This document shows positions 14,200-22,352 of a stretch of DNA of 30,377 nucleotides, in pieces. The notes below the pieces were generated by a model that searched no databases, was not told the DNA's origin, and saw only the letters and a program-made list of their open reading frames with translations. The stretch covers positions 225 to 30,601 of the forward strand of contig DMCN01000095.1 in the NCBI GenBank assembly GCA_003445795.1, written 5' to 3'. This stretch comes from Gallionellaceae bacterium. GTDB taxonomy: Bacteria > Pseudomonadota > Gammaproteobacteria > Burkholderiales > Gallionellaceae. Numbering within the stretch: the first letter of the stretch is position 1; each line of letters starts with the position of its first letter. The translations under genes and the position numbers were made by a program.

Positions 14200-16287
14200 A
14201 TGCCATCATTGATCCATCGCACACTCAGTGCCCTTCTTGCCATTGCGTGGATCAGTGTGGCGAACGCCGAATCCTTTGAAGAAGAAGATCTGGCATTAGC
14301 CTACGGCGACAAATCCACCATCAGTATCGCTACCGGCAGCAAACAATCCATCACCCGCGCACCCGCAGTCTCCACCGTAATCACGTCCGGAGATATCGAA
14401 GCGATGGGGGCGACCGATCTGGATCAGGCGCTGGAAAGCGTGCCGGGATTGCATGTCTCCATGGTACATGTCGCCATGAACCCGATCTACGGCTTTCGTG
14501 GCATTGCCACCAAATACAACCCGCAAGTCCTGATGCTGGTGAACGGCATCCCCATTACGAACGTGTTCTGGGGTGATCGCGGCCAAATCTGGGGCGGCAT
14601 GCCGCTGGAGAATGTGGCGCGTATCGAAATCATCCGCGGCCCCGGATCTGCTCTTTACGGCGCAGATGCTTTCTCCGGTGTGATCAATGTCATCACCAAG
14701 ACCGCCGCTGATATCAAAGGAACTGAAACTGGCGTGCGTGTCGGCAGTTTCAATACCCGCGATGCGTGGGTACAACACGGCGGCAAGATGGGAACGCTGG
14801 ATACCGCCTTCTATCTTCGCGCAGGCAACACTGACGGCTACAAAGGCGTCGTGGAGCGGGATGCCCAATCCAACTGGGATACAGGCCTCGGCTCCAGTGC
14901 ATCTCTGGCGCCGGGCGAGATGAGCAACTCGCGCAAGGCGATCGATGCCCGCGCCGATCTGTCCAGCGATGCATGGCGCTTTCGCGCGGGTTATCAGAAG
15001 CGTGAATTGGGTGTCGGAATGGGTGTGGCGGGGAGCCTCGACCCGAACTCCCGCGGTCACTCGTCAAGACTGTATCTCGACCTGAACTATGAGCAAGCCA
15101 ACTGGGCACAGAATTGGGATGTCTCGGGCGTTGTCGGTTTTTACAACAACAAGGAAGAAGGCGATCCTGCGTACACGCTCTTCCCCGCAGGCTCATTTGG
15201 CGGTGCTTTCCCCGGCGGCATGATCGCCAGCCCCGGCCATTCCGAGCGGCACGCGCATGCCAGCGTCTCCGCTTTCTACAGCGGCTTTGAGCAGCATCGC
15301 GTGCGTATCGGTACCGGCTACCGTGTCGATGATGTATATGAAGTGACCGAGTCCAAAAACTACGATGCGACCGGTGCCCCCTTGCCCGGTCTGGTGGATG
15401 CGACGGGCAACCCTGCGCTGGTCTATATGCTGCCGCACAAACGCAATGTGACCTACGCCTTCCTACAGGATGAGTGGAGTCTGGCCAAAGATTGGACACT
15501 GACCGCCGGTGTGCGACACGACGATTATTCCGATTTTGGCGGCACCACCAATCCACGCCTCGCTCTGGTATGGGATGCCGACTACAACGTGGTTGTCAAA
15601 GTCATGCATGGAACTGCATTCCGCGCACCATCCTTTGCAGAGATGTATAACATCAACAATCCCGTCGTCGTGGGTAGCCCGACCATCAAACCCGAAAAGA
15701 TCACCACTGACGAATTGGCATTTTCCTGGCAAACCAGCTCCGATCTGCAAAACAACCTGAACTTCTTCCGCTACCGCATGCGCGATATCATTTTGCCGGT
15801 GGCTGCCGTATACAGTAATGCGGGCGACCAGACCGGGCGCGGCATGGAATTGGAATCGACCTATGATGCCACCGGCAATCTGCGTCTCACCGGCAGTTAT
15901 TCTTTGCAGCATTCCCGAGACTCCATCACCGGACAGGACTCTGGCATGGCACCTCACCGACGCGTGTTCGCGCGTGCCGATTGGCGTTTTGCACCGCTGT
16001 GGCACTTGAACACCAGGATCAATTATGTTGCCGAGCGTATGCGCGAGCCCGGCGACACCCGCGCAAAAGTTCCCGATTACACGCTGGTAGATTTGACCCT
16101 GCGCCGCGAGAAGTTTGCCGATGCCTGGGAAATGAACGCCATGGTCTATAACCTGTTCAACCGCAAGGCTTGGGAGCCAACCTATATGTCAGTGGGTGCG
16201 ACACCGATTCCCGGCAATCCCAATACGATGTCCGACCTGCCCTTGCCGGGCCGCACTTTCCTCATTCAGCTCCAGTTCAACCTCTAG
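14200..16287 (+). CDS. TonB-dependent outer-membrane receptor
   Basis: A 695-aa receptor with a signal peptide ending near SVANA (residues 19-23), a plug domain (about 40-165: APAVSTVITSGDIEAMGATDLDQALESVPG, then RIEIIRGPGSALYGADAFSGVINVITK), and a 22-strand barrel ending RTFLIQLQFNL. It imports a ligand too big or too scarce for porins, using TonB energy. The mature N-terminus (ESFEEEDLALAYGDKST) is short, so there is no signalling domain for an anti-sigma partner. AGGAGG precedes the ATG, 72 bp after the second citrate-synthase-like gene with no terminator, so it probably belongs to that operon. The ligand cannot be read from sequence; a carboxylate metallophore or vitamin is possible. Its end overlaps the EamA gene by 4 bp on the opposite strand. 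Confidence 0.93.
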   Translation: MPSLIHRTLSALLAIAWISVANAESFEEEDLALAYGDKSTISIATGSKQSITRAPAVSTVITSGDIEAMGATDLDQALESVPGLHVSMVHVAMNPIYGFRGIATKYNPQVLMLVNGIPITNVFWGDRGQIWGGMPLENVARIEIIRGPGSALYGADAFSGVINVITKTAADIKGTETGVRVGSFNTRDAWVQHGGKMGTLDTAFYLRAGNTDGYKGVVERDAQSNWDTGLGSSASLAPGEMSNSRKAIDARADLSSDAWRFRAGYQKRELGVGMGVAGSLDPNSRGHSSRLYLDLNYEQANWAQNWDVSGVVGFYNNKEEGDPAYTLFPAGSFGGAFPGGMIASPGHSERHAHASVSAFYSGFEQHRVRIGTGYRVDDVYEVTESKNYDATGAPLPGLVDATGNPALVYMLPHKRNVTYAFLQDEWSLAKDWTLTAGVRHDDYSDFGGTTNPRLALVWDADYNVVVKVMHGTAFRAPSFAEMYNINNPVVVGSPTIKPEKITTDELAFSWQTSSDLQNNLNFFRYRMRDIILPVAAVYSNAGDQTGRGMELESTYDATGNLRLTGSYSLQHSRDSITGQDSGMAPHRRVFARADWRFAPLWHLNTRINYVAERMREPGDTRAKVPDYTLVDLTLRREKFADAWEMNAMVYNLFNRKAWEPTYMSVGATPIPGNPNTMSDLPLPGRTFLIQLQFNL

Positions 16288-17210
16288 CCCGCTTCCTTCT
16301 TGCTGTTCAGGCTGATGATGAGCACCCCGCTCAACACCAGCCCTGAACCAGCGATCTGCAACAGCGAGATGCTCTCGCCCAGAATCACATACGCCATGTA
16401 GATGGTGCTTACCGGCCCGACGGTGCCGATGAGCGAGGCGCTGCCCGAGCCGATGCGGCGGATGGCGAAGGACAGCAGGAACACCGGCAGCACCGTGGAG
16501 AAGATCGCCATCGCGATGGAAAGCTCGTACACGCGCAAGGGCAAGTCGAGCGCACTCAGCGGACGCATCACCAGGAATTGCAACAGGCTGGCAGCACTCG
16601 CCACCACCATCGCATAGGCGGTGAAACGCAGCGTACCGATGCGTGCGATGGCGTGCCCGGCTCCCACCAGATAGATCGAGTAGGACAAGGTACTGGCGAA
16701 CACCAGCGCCGAACCCAGCACGATGCTCCCCTCCTTCGCTCCCACGTCATGCAAAAATACCAATGCGATGCCCGCATAGCTCAAGGCCATCGCAGCGATG
16801 ACTTTGCGACCGATAGCGCGTTTGTAGAGTATCGCCGCGAGCATCACCGTCATGGTCGGATAGAGGAACAGGATCAGGCGCTCCAGCCCGGCGGAGATGT
16901 ATTGCAGTCCGAGAAAATCGAGAAAGCTGGAACAGTAGTAGCCGATCAAACCCAAGCCCAGCACGAGCAAACGGTCATGCCTGTCGAGCGGCGCGGCATG
17001 TCGACGCTGCACCCAAATCGCCACAGCGATGAAGAACGGCACCGAGAACACCATGCGCAAGGCCAGCAGCGTCACCGCATCCACATGATCGAGATAGGCC
17101 AGCTTCACCAGGATCGCCTTGGCCGAAAAGCCGACTGCCGCGAGTAGCGCGAAGACGACGCCGAGAAGAACATCCCGATTTACGAAGGTACTGCCTGTGT
17201 GACTTGCCAT
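16284..17210 (-). CDS. EamA/DMT-superfamily transporter
   Basis: A 308-aa inner-membrane protein with about ten hydrophobic helices in two EamA repeats (about 15-145 and 160-297), the usual DMT exporter layout; the second repeat ends LQIAGSGLVLSGVLIISL. Members export amino acids, metabolites or related small solutes, and the substrate here is unknown. Its stop overlaps the TonB receptor's stop convergently by 4 bp. It is preceded by an unusually elaborate leader (17211-17429) with a promoter, a 30-codon peptide and alternative hairpins, so expression is probably attenuated in response to a metabolite or translation stress. If the neighbouring operon makes a small acid, this exporter is a candidate partner, but it has separate control. 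Confidence 0.93.
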   Translation of the reverse strand: MASHTGSTFVNRDVLLGVVFALLAAVGFSAKAILVKLAYLDHVDAVTLLALRMVFSVPFFIAVAIWVQRRHAAPLDRHDRLLVLGLGLIGYYCSSFLDFLGLQYISAGLERLILFLYPTMTVMLAAILYKRAIGRKVIAAMALSYAGIALVFLHDVGAKEGSIVLGSALVFASTLSYSIYLVGAGHAIARIGTLRFTAYAMVVASAASLLQFLVMRPLSALDLPLRVYELSIAMAIFSTVLPVFLLSFAIRRIGSGSASLIGTVGPVSTIYMAYVILGESISLLQIAGSGLVLSGVLIISLNSKKEAG

Positions 17211-17280
17211 GATGTTAAGACCCCAAGTGATGGACTGGTGCGGGTCTGGGGCTCAAGCAACTACGGAAGACCCGCAGTTG
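17211..17280 (-). promoter_or_regulatory. Alternative-hairpin leader before the EamA gene
   Basis: In transcript order there are three segments: GCGGGTCT (17275-17268), AGACCCGC (17247-17240) and GGGGTCT (17224-17218). Segments 1 and 2 form a perfect 8-bp stem; segment 2 can instead pair for 6 bp with segment 3. Segment 3 includes a GGGG about 10 nt before the EamA ATG, the only Shine-Dalgarno-like sequence there, so a 2:3 stem would hide it and a 1:2 stem would free it. A second small stem, CAACTGC with GTAGTTG (17280-17258), overlaps segment 1. The switching is inference from complementarity. Confidence 0.6.
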
Positions 17281-17300
17281 CCCGGTTAAAAAAACTTGCG

Positions 17301-17393
17301 TTAGAACAGGGACGCGCTGCGGCAGTGGGCTAGCATGGCTAGCCACAGTCGCTTGGCGATGATGGATTTGGCGGTGATGAGTTGCGTTTGCAT
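17301..17393 (-). CDS. Candidate leader peptide (30 aa) of the EamA attenuator
   Basis: On the minus strand ATG at 17393 opens a 30-codon ORF (MQTQLITAKS...RLWLAMLAHCRSASLF, then TAA at 17303-17301). It lies between a good promoter and the alternative hairpins, 90 nt upstream of the EamA start. It has no Shine-Dalgarno; the promoter places transcription start at the base before ATG, so it would be translated from a leaderless message, as is known for trpL in Sinorhizobium. A run of seven T follows the stop by 6 nt (minus-strand 17294-17288). The peptide is basic then hydrophobic, with a single Trp and a Leu/Ala-rich end. A perfect palindrome (GGCTAGC-ATG-GCTAGCC, 17328-17344) lies inside it. 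The sensed signal is unknown. Confidence 0.6.
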   Translation of the reverse strand: MQTQLITAKSIIAKRLWLAMLAHCRSASLF

Positions 17394-17400
17394 GGGACGG

Positions 17401-17429
17401 AATATACGGGGAGGAATGAGTCCGGTCAA
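17401..17429 (-). promoter_or_regulatory. Sigma70-type promoter for the EamA leader
   Basis: Minus-strand TTGACC (17429-17424), a 17-nt spacer and TATATT (17406-17401). The expected start point is about 17394, one base before the leader-peptide ATG. Both hexamers differ from consensus at only one or two positions and the spacing is ideal. Confidence 0.75.
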
Positions 17430-17454
17430 TTTTCTCGCGCCCCCCCCCGCTCGA

Positions 17455-18888
17455 TCAATAACGCACTTGCACCCGATAACTCAGTTTCACGCTGCCTTCC
17501 GCAGGAACGGAGATATTCCAGACCGCAGTATTGCTGGCAGCCTTCTCGTGCTTGTGGCTGCCACTGAGCATCTTCCAGTCGCCCGGGATGGGTTCCTGCA
17601 CTTTCACCACCACGGCCTCTTTCTTCGCGTTCTTCAGCACGATCTCGAACGCGCTCTCGTACATCGAGTTCCCCTTGGCCGGATTGGGCAGTGCCTTGAA
17701 ATCGGTCTGTTTCTTATCCGCCGTCACATCGAACGATTCGCCCAGCTTGATGCGCACCTTCTCGTTTTTCGGCGTGTGGTCGATGCTGTCCTCACCGACG
17801 AACTGGGCATTGCCCGCCGTGTCTTTCTTGTACACGCGAATCACGCCCTTGGGCAGCGGCATGCCGAGATGGCTGGCTTCCTTGTTGTCGAACTCGACGA
17901 ACACCGCCACCTTCATCTTCTGGCCGAGGTTGCCGTAGCTGCTGTGGTAGTAGTAGTTGGCCCCGCGCAGCAACAGCTCCTTGCGCGCGGGTATGCCTGT
18001 GGCGGTGAGCAGCGAGACTTGCTTGGTCTGGTTCTCGGCAATCGTGGTGGGGCGATCCAGCGTGTAGAGGTGGTATTCCATCAGAGACTCTTCAGCCATT
18101 TGCGATGCCGGAGCAGCCATGGCCAATACTGCCTTGTCTCGCCTCATCTCGTAGCGCATCTCATCCTGCACCTGATTCACATCCCCCGCCACCAATTGCA
18201 ACTTGGCATTGCGATAGGTTGCGCCGCTGGTGTTGGTCAGCGTCACCCAGCCGGACAGATCGAGCCGGTCATCAGCCGCATTCAGCTCGGCGACGTAATC
18301 GGCCTTCCAGGCCAAACCGCCGGTCAGATAGGAAAGCTCCACCTCCTGCTGTGCCGCGCCGCCGTTGTGGAGCGACATCACCAGCGTCGGGCGGTCGCGC
18401 AGATTGTCCGGCACATCGGAATAGACGATGCGGCCCGGCATGCCCGTCTCGATGCGGTTGCCGATCTTCAACACCACACCCTCGTTGGCCGACAGCACCA
18501 GCGCCTGTTCGGTCGTGTCGTTTCCGTTGGCGGGATTGGTACGGACGACACTGACGGTTCTGCCGACATATTTCTCCAGCAGCTTGCCCGGCGTGAGCAG
18601 ATCAAAATCGAAGTTCTGCTCGATGACGGACAATTTGCCCGGGCTGGTCAGACTGCGCAACAGCGCCGTCTCCGGCCGCATGCCTGCGCTGACATCGCGA
18701 AAGGCCAGCGCATTCTGCCCGCTGCCCAGTTGCACCTTGCGCTGGTCTTTCACCAGCGCGAGATTCTCGTTATAGATGGTGACAGCGACGCTTTGCTGGT
18801 CTTGCAGCGTGCTGCGCAATTCACCGGCCTGTACTGATGCAGTGAGGGTGAACAGCAAACAGACGAACATCCTCGGCGACAGATACAT
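17455..18888 (-). CDS. DUF4139 domain-containing exported protein
   Basis: A 477-aa protein with a signal peptide (about residues 1-21, MFVCLLFTLTASVQA) and a C-terminal DUF4139 region from about residue 190, seen in LSYLTGGLAWKADYVAELN, VTLTNTSGATYRNAKLQLVAGDVN and the final AEGSVKLSYRVQVRY strand. The N-terminal part (VAVTIYNENLALVKDQRKVQL) is the associated beta-domain. The family is related to MuiA-type mucoidy inhibitors but its biochemical role is not established; it is likely periplasmic or outer-membrane associated. TAGGAGG precedes the start at 18888. It lies 39 bp after a small membrane protein gene, with which it is probably cotranscribed. A 9-bp C tract lies just downstream of its stop (17440-17448). 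Confidence 0.88.
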   Translation of the reverse strand: MYLSPRMFVCLLFTLTASVQAGELRSTLQDQQSVAVTIYNENLALVKDQRKVQLGSGQNALAFRDVSAGMRPETALLRSLTSPGKLSVIEQNFDFDLLTPGKLLEKYVGRTVSVVRTNPANGNDTTEQALVLSANEGVVLKIGNRIETGMPGRIVYSDVPDNLRDRPTLVMSLHNGGAAQQEVELSYLTGGLAWKADYVAELNAADDRLDLSGWVTLTNTSGATYRNAKLQLVAGDVNQVQDEMRYEMRRDKAVLAMAAPASQMAEESLMEYHLYTLDRPTTIAENQTKQVSLLTATGIPARKELLLRGANYYYHSSYGNLGQKMKVAVFVEFDNKEASHLGMPLPKGVIRVYKKDTAGNAQFVGEDSIDHTPKNEKVRIKLGESFDVTADKKQTDFKALPNPAKGNSMYESAFEIVLKNAKKEAVVVKVQEPIPGDWKMLSGSHKHEKAASNTAVWNISVPAEGSVKLSYRVQVRY

Positions 18889-18927
18889 GACGACCTCCTA
18901 ATGTTGGTGCTGCAAAGTCACGGATCG

Positions 18928-19248
18928 TTAGCTATCGTTCCGCTTGTACAGGAACTTCCAGAAATACCAGATGTAATACCCGCCCAGCGCGGTACCCACC
19001 GGGAAGTAGATCAGGATGACCACCGAGAACGGCAGACACATCCAGTGTGAACGCCGGTAGTTGAGAATGAGGGTGAGGCCAAGCGCGAAGAACAATGCGG
19101 CGACGGCGATGGCGTAGATGATGATGTTTGCTTCGTGGGGAGGCGCGTCGGGGCTGAAGACGCGCCGCCAGGCGAAGGTGATGAACACGGCCAACAGCAT
19201 GGCCATGGCTTCGTACAACCAGCCGATGATGATGCGGTGTTTATCCAA
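18928..19248 (-). CDS. Small integral membrane protein, three helices
   Basis: A 106-aa protein with three hydrophobic segments, around residues 9-28 (WLYEAMAMLLAVFITFAW), 43-63 (IIYAIAVAALFFALGLTLIL) and 73-97 (LPFSVVILIYFPVGTALGGYYIWYFW), and a basic C-terminus, KFLYKRNDS. I do not recognise a specific family; it resembles generic uncharacterised inner-membrane proteins of this size. It starts 11 bp after the YebC-like gene and is followed 39 bp later by the DUF4139 gene, all on one strand, so the three probably share a transcript. No catalytic motif is visible. Confidence 0.8.
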   Translation of the reverse strand: MDKHRIIIGWLYEAMAMLLAVFITFAWRRVFSPDAPPHEANIIIYAIAVAALFFALGLTLILNYRRSHWMCLPFSVVILIYFPVGTALGGYYIWYFWKFLYKRNDS

Positions 19249-19259
19249 CTCGCCTCCGC

Positions 19260-19961
19260 TTAGGCCAGGCCGACGTAAACGCTCTGCACGTCGTCGTCTT
19301 CGTCGATGGCTTCGAGGAAGGCTTGCACTTCTTCGAGTTCGGCTTCGTTGGCGATGGTGACCGGATTCTTAGGGCGATAGCCCAGTTTGGCGGAAACAAC
19401 GGTGAAGCCTTGCGCCGGCAGCGCCTTGCACACGGCATCGAGGTCGGTGGTGTCGGTGATAAACAGGGTCGCGCCTTCGTCGGCGGATTCCAGGTCTTGA
19501 GCGCCAGCTTCGATGGCGGCGACTTCCGGGTCGGCATCCTTTGAGTTCGGCGTCGCCTCGATCATGCCAACATAGTCGAAGTCCCAGGAGACGGAGCCTT
19601 CCGCGCCGAGCTGGCCTTTGCGGAACAGCACGTTCATGCTGGATTTGGTGCGGTTAATGTTGTCGGAAAGACACTCGACGATGACGGGCACGCGGTGCGG
19701 GGCGAATCCTTCGTAAACGAGGCGCTCCAGTTGCGCACCGCCGTCGAGCAGGCCTGCGCCCTTCTTGATGGCGCGATCCAGCGTGTCTTTGGGCATGGAG
19801 GCCTTCTTGGCCTGTTCAACCACAAGGCGCAAGCGCGAGTTGGATGCTGGGTCGGCTCCGCCTTTGGCTGCGACCATGATTTCCTTGGCGAGCTTGCCGA
19901 AAATCTTGCCCTTTGCGTTCGCTGCAACTTCTTTATGCCTGGCTTTCCACTGTGCGCCCAT
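19260..19961 (-). CDS. YebC/PmpR-family (TACO1-like) protein
   Basis: A 233-aa protein with the YebC layout: an N-terminal helical domain (MGAQWKARHKEVAANAKGKI...LVVEQAKKASMPKDTLDRAIKKG) and two alpha/beta domains with YEGFAPHRVPVIVECLSDN, NRTKSSMNVLFRKGQLG and an acidic ELEEVQAFLEAIDEDDDVQSVY end. Once annotated as DNA-binding regulators, members are now linked to ribosomes, easing translation of proline-rich stretches. The shorter first helix, with WKARHKEVAANAKGK in place of the usual WANIKHKKAAQDAKRGK, makes a paralogue of the main yebC likely, as found in many proteobacteria. It lies 86 bp after recQ and 11 bp before the membrane protein gene. No strong ribosome site is visible. Confidence 0.9.
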   Translation of the reverse strand: MGAQWKARHKEVAANAKGKIFGKLAKEIMVAAKGGADPASNSRLRLVVEQAKKASMPKDTLDRAIKKGAGLLDGGAQLERLVYEGFAPHRVPVIVECLSDNINRTKSSMNVLFRKGQLGAEGSVSWDFDYVGMIEATPNSKDADPEVAAIEAGAQDLESADEGATLFITDTTDLDAVCKALPAQGFTVVSAKLGYRPKNPVTIANEAELEEVQAFLEAIDEDDDVQSVYVGLA

Positions 19962-20047
19962 GTCTGTTCTCTTGTGTTGGTTGATACGAAAAATCCCGAG
20001 CCCACATCTTGCCCTAAGTGGCGTGCGGCTTCAATCTCGAAGAAGGG

Positions 20048-21889
20048 TCATCCGCCGTTCGCCACATCCTCCACCACCTGCAGGAATGCATCGCCATACT
20101 TCGCCAGTTTGGCTTGACCCACGCCGCTGATCTGCCCCATCTCGTCCAGAGTCTGCGGTTTGCGGTTGAGTATCTCCAGCAGGGTGCTGTCGTGGAAGAT
20201 GACGTAGGGCGGCACGCCCTGCTCGCGCGAGAGTTCGGTACGTTTGGCTTTGAGAGCAAGCCACAACGGGTCGTCATTGGCGCCAGCGAAAGCTTCGCGC
20301 AGGCGCGATCCGCGTTCAGCCTTGCTGGATTTGCGCTTGGCGGGCTCGGCATCGCGGCGCAGCCAGACTTCCTGTTCTCCCTTCAACACCGGCCGCGCCG
20401 CTTCGGTAAGCTTCAATCCGCCATAGCCTTCGATATCCACGTTGATGAATCCGGCGGCGACGAGCTGTCGGTAGACGCTGCTCCATTGCTGCTGCGCCAG
20501 TTCCTTGCCGATGCCGAAAACTGAAAGCGCCTGATGGTTAAACTGCTCTACCTTGGGTGTAGCCTTACCCAGCAATACGTCGATGAGGTGCACGACACCG
20601 AAACGCTGCCCGGTGCGATAGACGCAGGACAGCGCCATCTGCGCGGCTTTGCTGGCATCCCAGGTGTCCACGGGCGACAGGCAGTTGTCGCATTCATTGC
20701 AGTCGCCGGGATGTTCTTCGCCGAAGTAGCGCAGGAGACTCTGGTGGCGGCAGGCGGTGGATTCGCAGAAGCCGAGCAGCGCATCGAGCTTTTGCAGTTC
20801 GACGCGCTTGCGCTCTTCCGGCGCATCGCCGGAAAGCAGCATCTGGCGCATGGAGACGACATCGCCCAGTCCGTAGGCCATCCACGCATTCGCGGGCAAG
20901 CCGTCGCGGCCTGCGCGGCCCGTTTCTTGATAGTACCCCTCCATGCTCTTGGGCAGATCGAGGTGTGCGACAAAGCGCACGTTGGGCTTGTCGATGCCCA
21001 TGCCGAAGGCGACGGTGGCGACCATGATCACACCTTCTTCGCGCAGGAATTTTTTCTGGTTCTTGCTGCGTACCGCGGCATCCAGCCCGGCGTGGTAGGG
21101 CAAGGCATCCCAGCCCTGTTCCTTCAGCCAGGCGGCGGTCTCCTCTCCTTTCTTGCGCGACAGGCAATACACGATACCCGCATCGTCGGGGTGTTCTGTT
21201 TCAAGAAAGGTCTGCAATTGCTGGCGTGCATTGTCCTTGAGCGTGACGCGGTAGCGGATGTTGGGACGGTCGAAGCTGGAGACGAACTGGCGCGCCTGTT
21301 CCAGCCTGAGCCGCTCGACGATCTCGCTGCGCGTGGGCGCATCGGCGGTGGCAGTCAGCGCGATGCGCGGCACGCCCGGGAAGCGCTCGTGCAGCACGGT
21401 CAGCCCGCGGTATTCCGGACGGAAGTCGTGCCCCCATTGCGAGACGCAGTGCGCTTCGTCGATGGCGAACAGCGATATGCCGTTCTCTTCAACCAAACGC
21501 TCCAGCAGACTCAGGAAACCTTCGGTCATCAACCGTTCTGGCGAAACATACAGCAGCTTTAGTTCGCCGCGATTGATCTGCCGGTACACCTCACGCGCCG
21601 CATCCGCTTCGAGACTGGAATTCAAAAACGCGGCCTGCACGCCTAGCTGCTTCAGCGCATCGACTTGATCCTGCATCAGCGCGATAAGCGGCGAGATGAC
21701 AACGGCACAGCCAGGGTGGAGAAGAGCAGGCACTTGGTAACATAAACTTTTACCACCGCCAGTCGGCATTAATACCAACGCATCGAAGCCTCTGGCGACG
21801 TGGCCGATGATCTCTGCCTGCGCACCTCGGAAGGAGGCGTAGCCGAACACGTTGCGTAGGACGTTCAGAGCGTTGGTTGTGGTTGACAT
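20048..21889 (-). CDS. recQ: ATP-dependent DNA helicase RecQ
   Basis: A 613-aa superfamily 2 helicase of normal RecQ length. Motif I is PTGGGKS (42-48), motif II is DEAH (144-147) inside FAIDEAHCVSQWGHDFRPEY, motif III LTATAD, and motif VI QETGRAGRDG. The zinc-binding cysteines fall in CESTACRHQSLLRYF and CNECDNC, followed by the winged-helix RQC domain and a C-terminal HRDC domain (about 535-613). It unwinds DNA 3'-5' in recombination and fork repair. The 5' part around the Walker A is noticeably richer in A/T codons (TTA, GGT, AAA) than the rest. A truncated second recQ start lies upstream at 22169-22297. No good Shine-Dalgarno precedes the ATG. Confidence 0.98.
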   Translation of the reverse strand: MSTTTNALNVLRNVFGYASFRGAQAEIIGHVARGFDALVLMPTGGGKSLCYQVPALLHPGCAVVISPLIALMQDQVDALKQLGVQAAFLNSSLEADAAREVYRQINRGELKLLYVSPERLMTEGFLSLLERLVEENGISLFAIDEAHCVSQWGHDFRPEYRGLTVLHERFPGVPRIALTATADAPTRSEIVERLRLEQARQFVSSFDRPNIRYRVTLKDNARQQLQTFLETEHPDDAGIVYCLSRKKGEETAAWLKEQGWDALPYHAGLDAAVRSKNQKKFLREEGVIMVATVAFGMGIDKPNVRFVAHLDLPKSMEGYYQETGRAGRDGLPANAWMAYGLGDVVSMRQMLLSGDAPEERKRVELQKLDALLGFCESTACRHQSLLRYFGEEHPGDCNECDNCLSPVDTWDASKAAQMALSCVYRTGQRFGVVHLIDVLLGKATPKVEQFNHQALSVFGIGKELAQQQWSSVYRQLVAAGFINVDIEGYGGLKLTEAARPVLKGEQEVWLRRDAEPAKRKSSKAERGSRLREAFAGANDDPLWLALKAKRTELSREQGVPPYVIFHDSTLLEILNRKPQTLDEMGQISGVGQAKLAKYGDAFLQVVEDVANGG

Positions 21890-22168
21890 GGAATCTGGCC
21901 TAATTTTCGGGAAGGATGGCTTTGAACGTCAGCTTTTCGCCGTCCCGTGTCGGACATTAGAAGGTTAGGCAATTCGCCCACCATAAGGATGAATCTCGCA
22001 ACCGTTTCACTTTGCAAAAGCAAATATTGCAGGTATCCCAGCCAACTCGTATGTCAACTGAATTACGTTTTTTCGGCCTAGTCTCGTCGGTTTACTAAAA
22101 TCGACAATTACGCCCGATATATATACTGATCTGCACGCAACCGAGTCATCAACATAATAAAACCCAAC
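21890..22168. other. AT-rich non-coding or unidentified stretch between recQ and the recQ fragment
   Basis: About 280 bp more AT-rich than its surroundings, with no ORF supported by a ribosome site or recognisable product. The minus-strand frame of the truncated recQ runs through it to a stop at 22007, giving about 53 residues unlike RecQ. I see no clear terminal inverted repeats, tRNA or attachment site. It may be inserted sequence that replaced the body of the second recQ. Confidence 0.45.
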
Positions 22169-22297
22169 GCCAGTGGGCATCAGCACCAGCGCATCCCCAC
22201 CCGCGACCAAATGCTCGACGATGGCCTGCTGCGCCCCTCTGAAAGAGGTATAGCCGAAGGTGTCGCGCAGGATCTGTTGGGCGGTGCCGCTGGTCAT
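22007..22297 (-). pseudogene. Truncated second recQ (N-terminal 43 residues plus unrelated tail)
   Basis: The 96-codon frame begins with a clear RecQ N-terminus: ILRDTFGYTSFRGAQQAIVE and GGDALVLMPTG, matching residues about 9-44 of the intact RecQ just downstream (LRNVFGYASFRGAQAEIIGH, DALVLMPTG). Similarity stops inside the Walker A, where GGKS is replaced by VGFYY, at about 22169; the remaining 53 residues look unrelated. Without the P-loop lysine or any helicase core it cannot be a helicase. It is best read as the remnant of a tandem or second recQ broken by deletion or insertion. The fragment is diverged from the intact copy at protein level, so the duplication was old or the copy came from another lineage. 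Confidence 0.82.
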
Positions 22298-22352
22298 GGA
22301 TATGGCGATTCGTTCTGAGTACGCTAGCTTACCCTGAGCGGCACAATTTGGC

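Noticed and set aside
17301..17393. A trp-type attenuator controlled by tryptophan
   Set aside because: The leader peptide has only one Trp and the downstream gene is not a tryptophan biosynthesis gene, so the sensed signal is left open.
17440..17448. Run of nine C as a phase-variation tract
   Set aside because: It lies after the stop of the DUF4139 gene and upstream of the -35 of the EamA leader promoter, not within an ORF or between promoter hexamers, so slippage would have no obvious switch effect.
17335..18837. A 500-codon plus-strand ORF opposite the DUF4139 gene
   Set aside because: The minus-strand gene has a signal peptide, a recognisable domain and a strong ribosome site. The plus-strand reading is His/Gln/Arg-rich and resembles no protein, as expected of an antisense shadow in GC-rich DNA; its ATG lies within the palindrome of the EamA leader.
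22007..22168. A mobile element between the two recQ sequences
   Set aside because: I could find no terminal inverted repeats, target duplication or transposase remnant; only its AT content and position suggest insertion.
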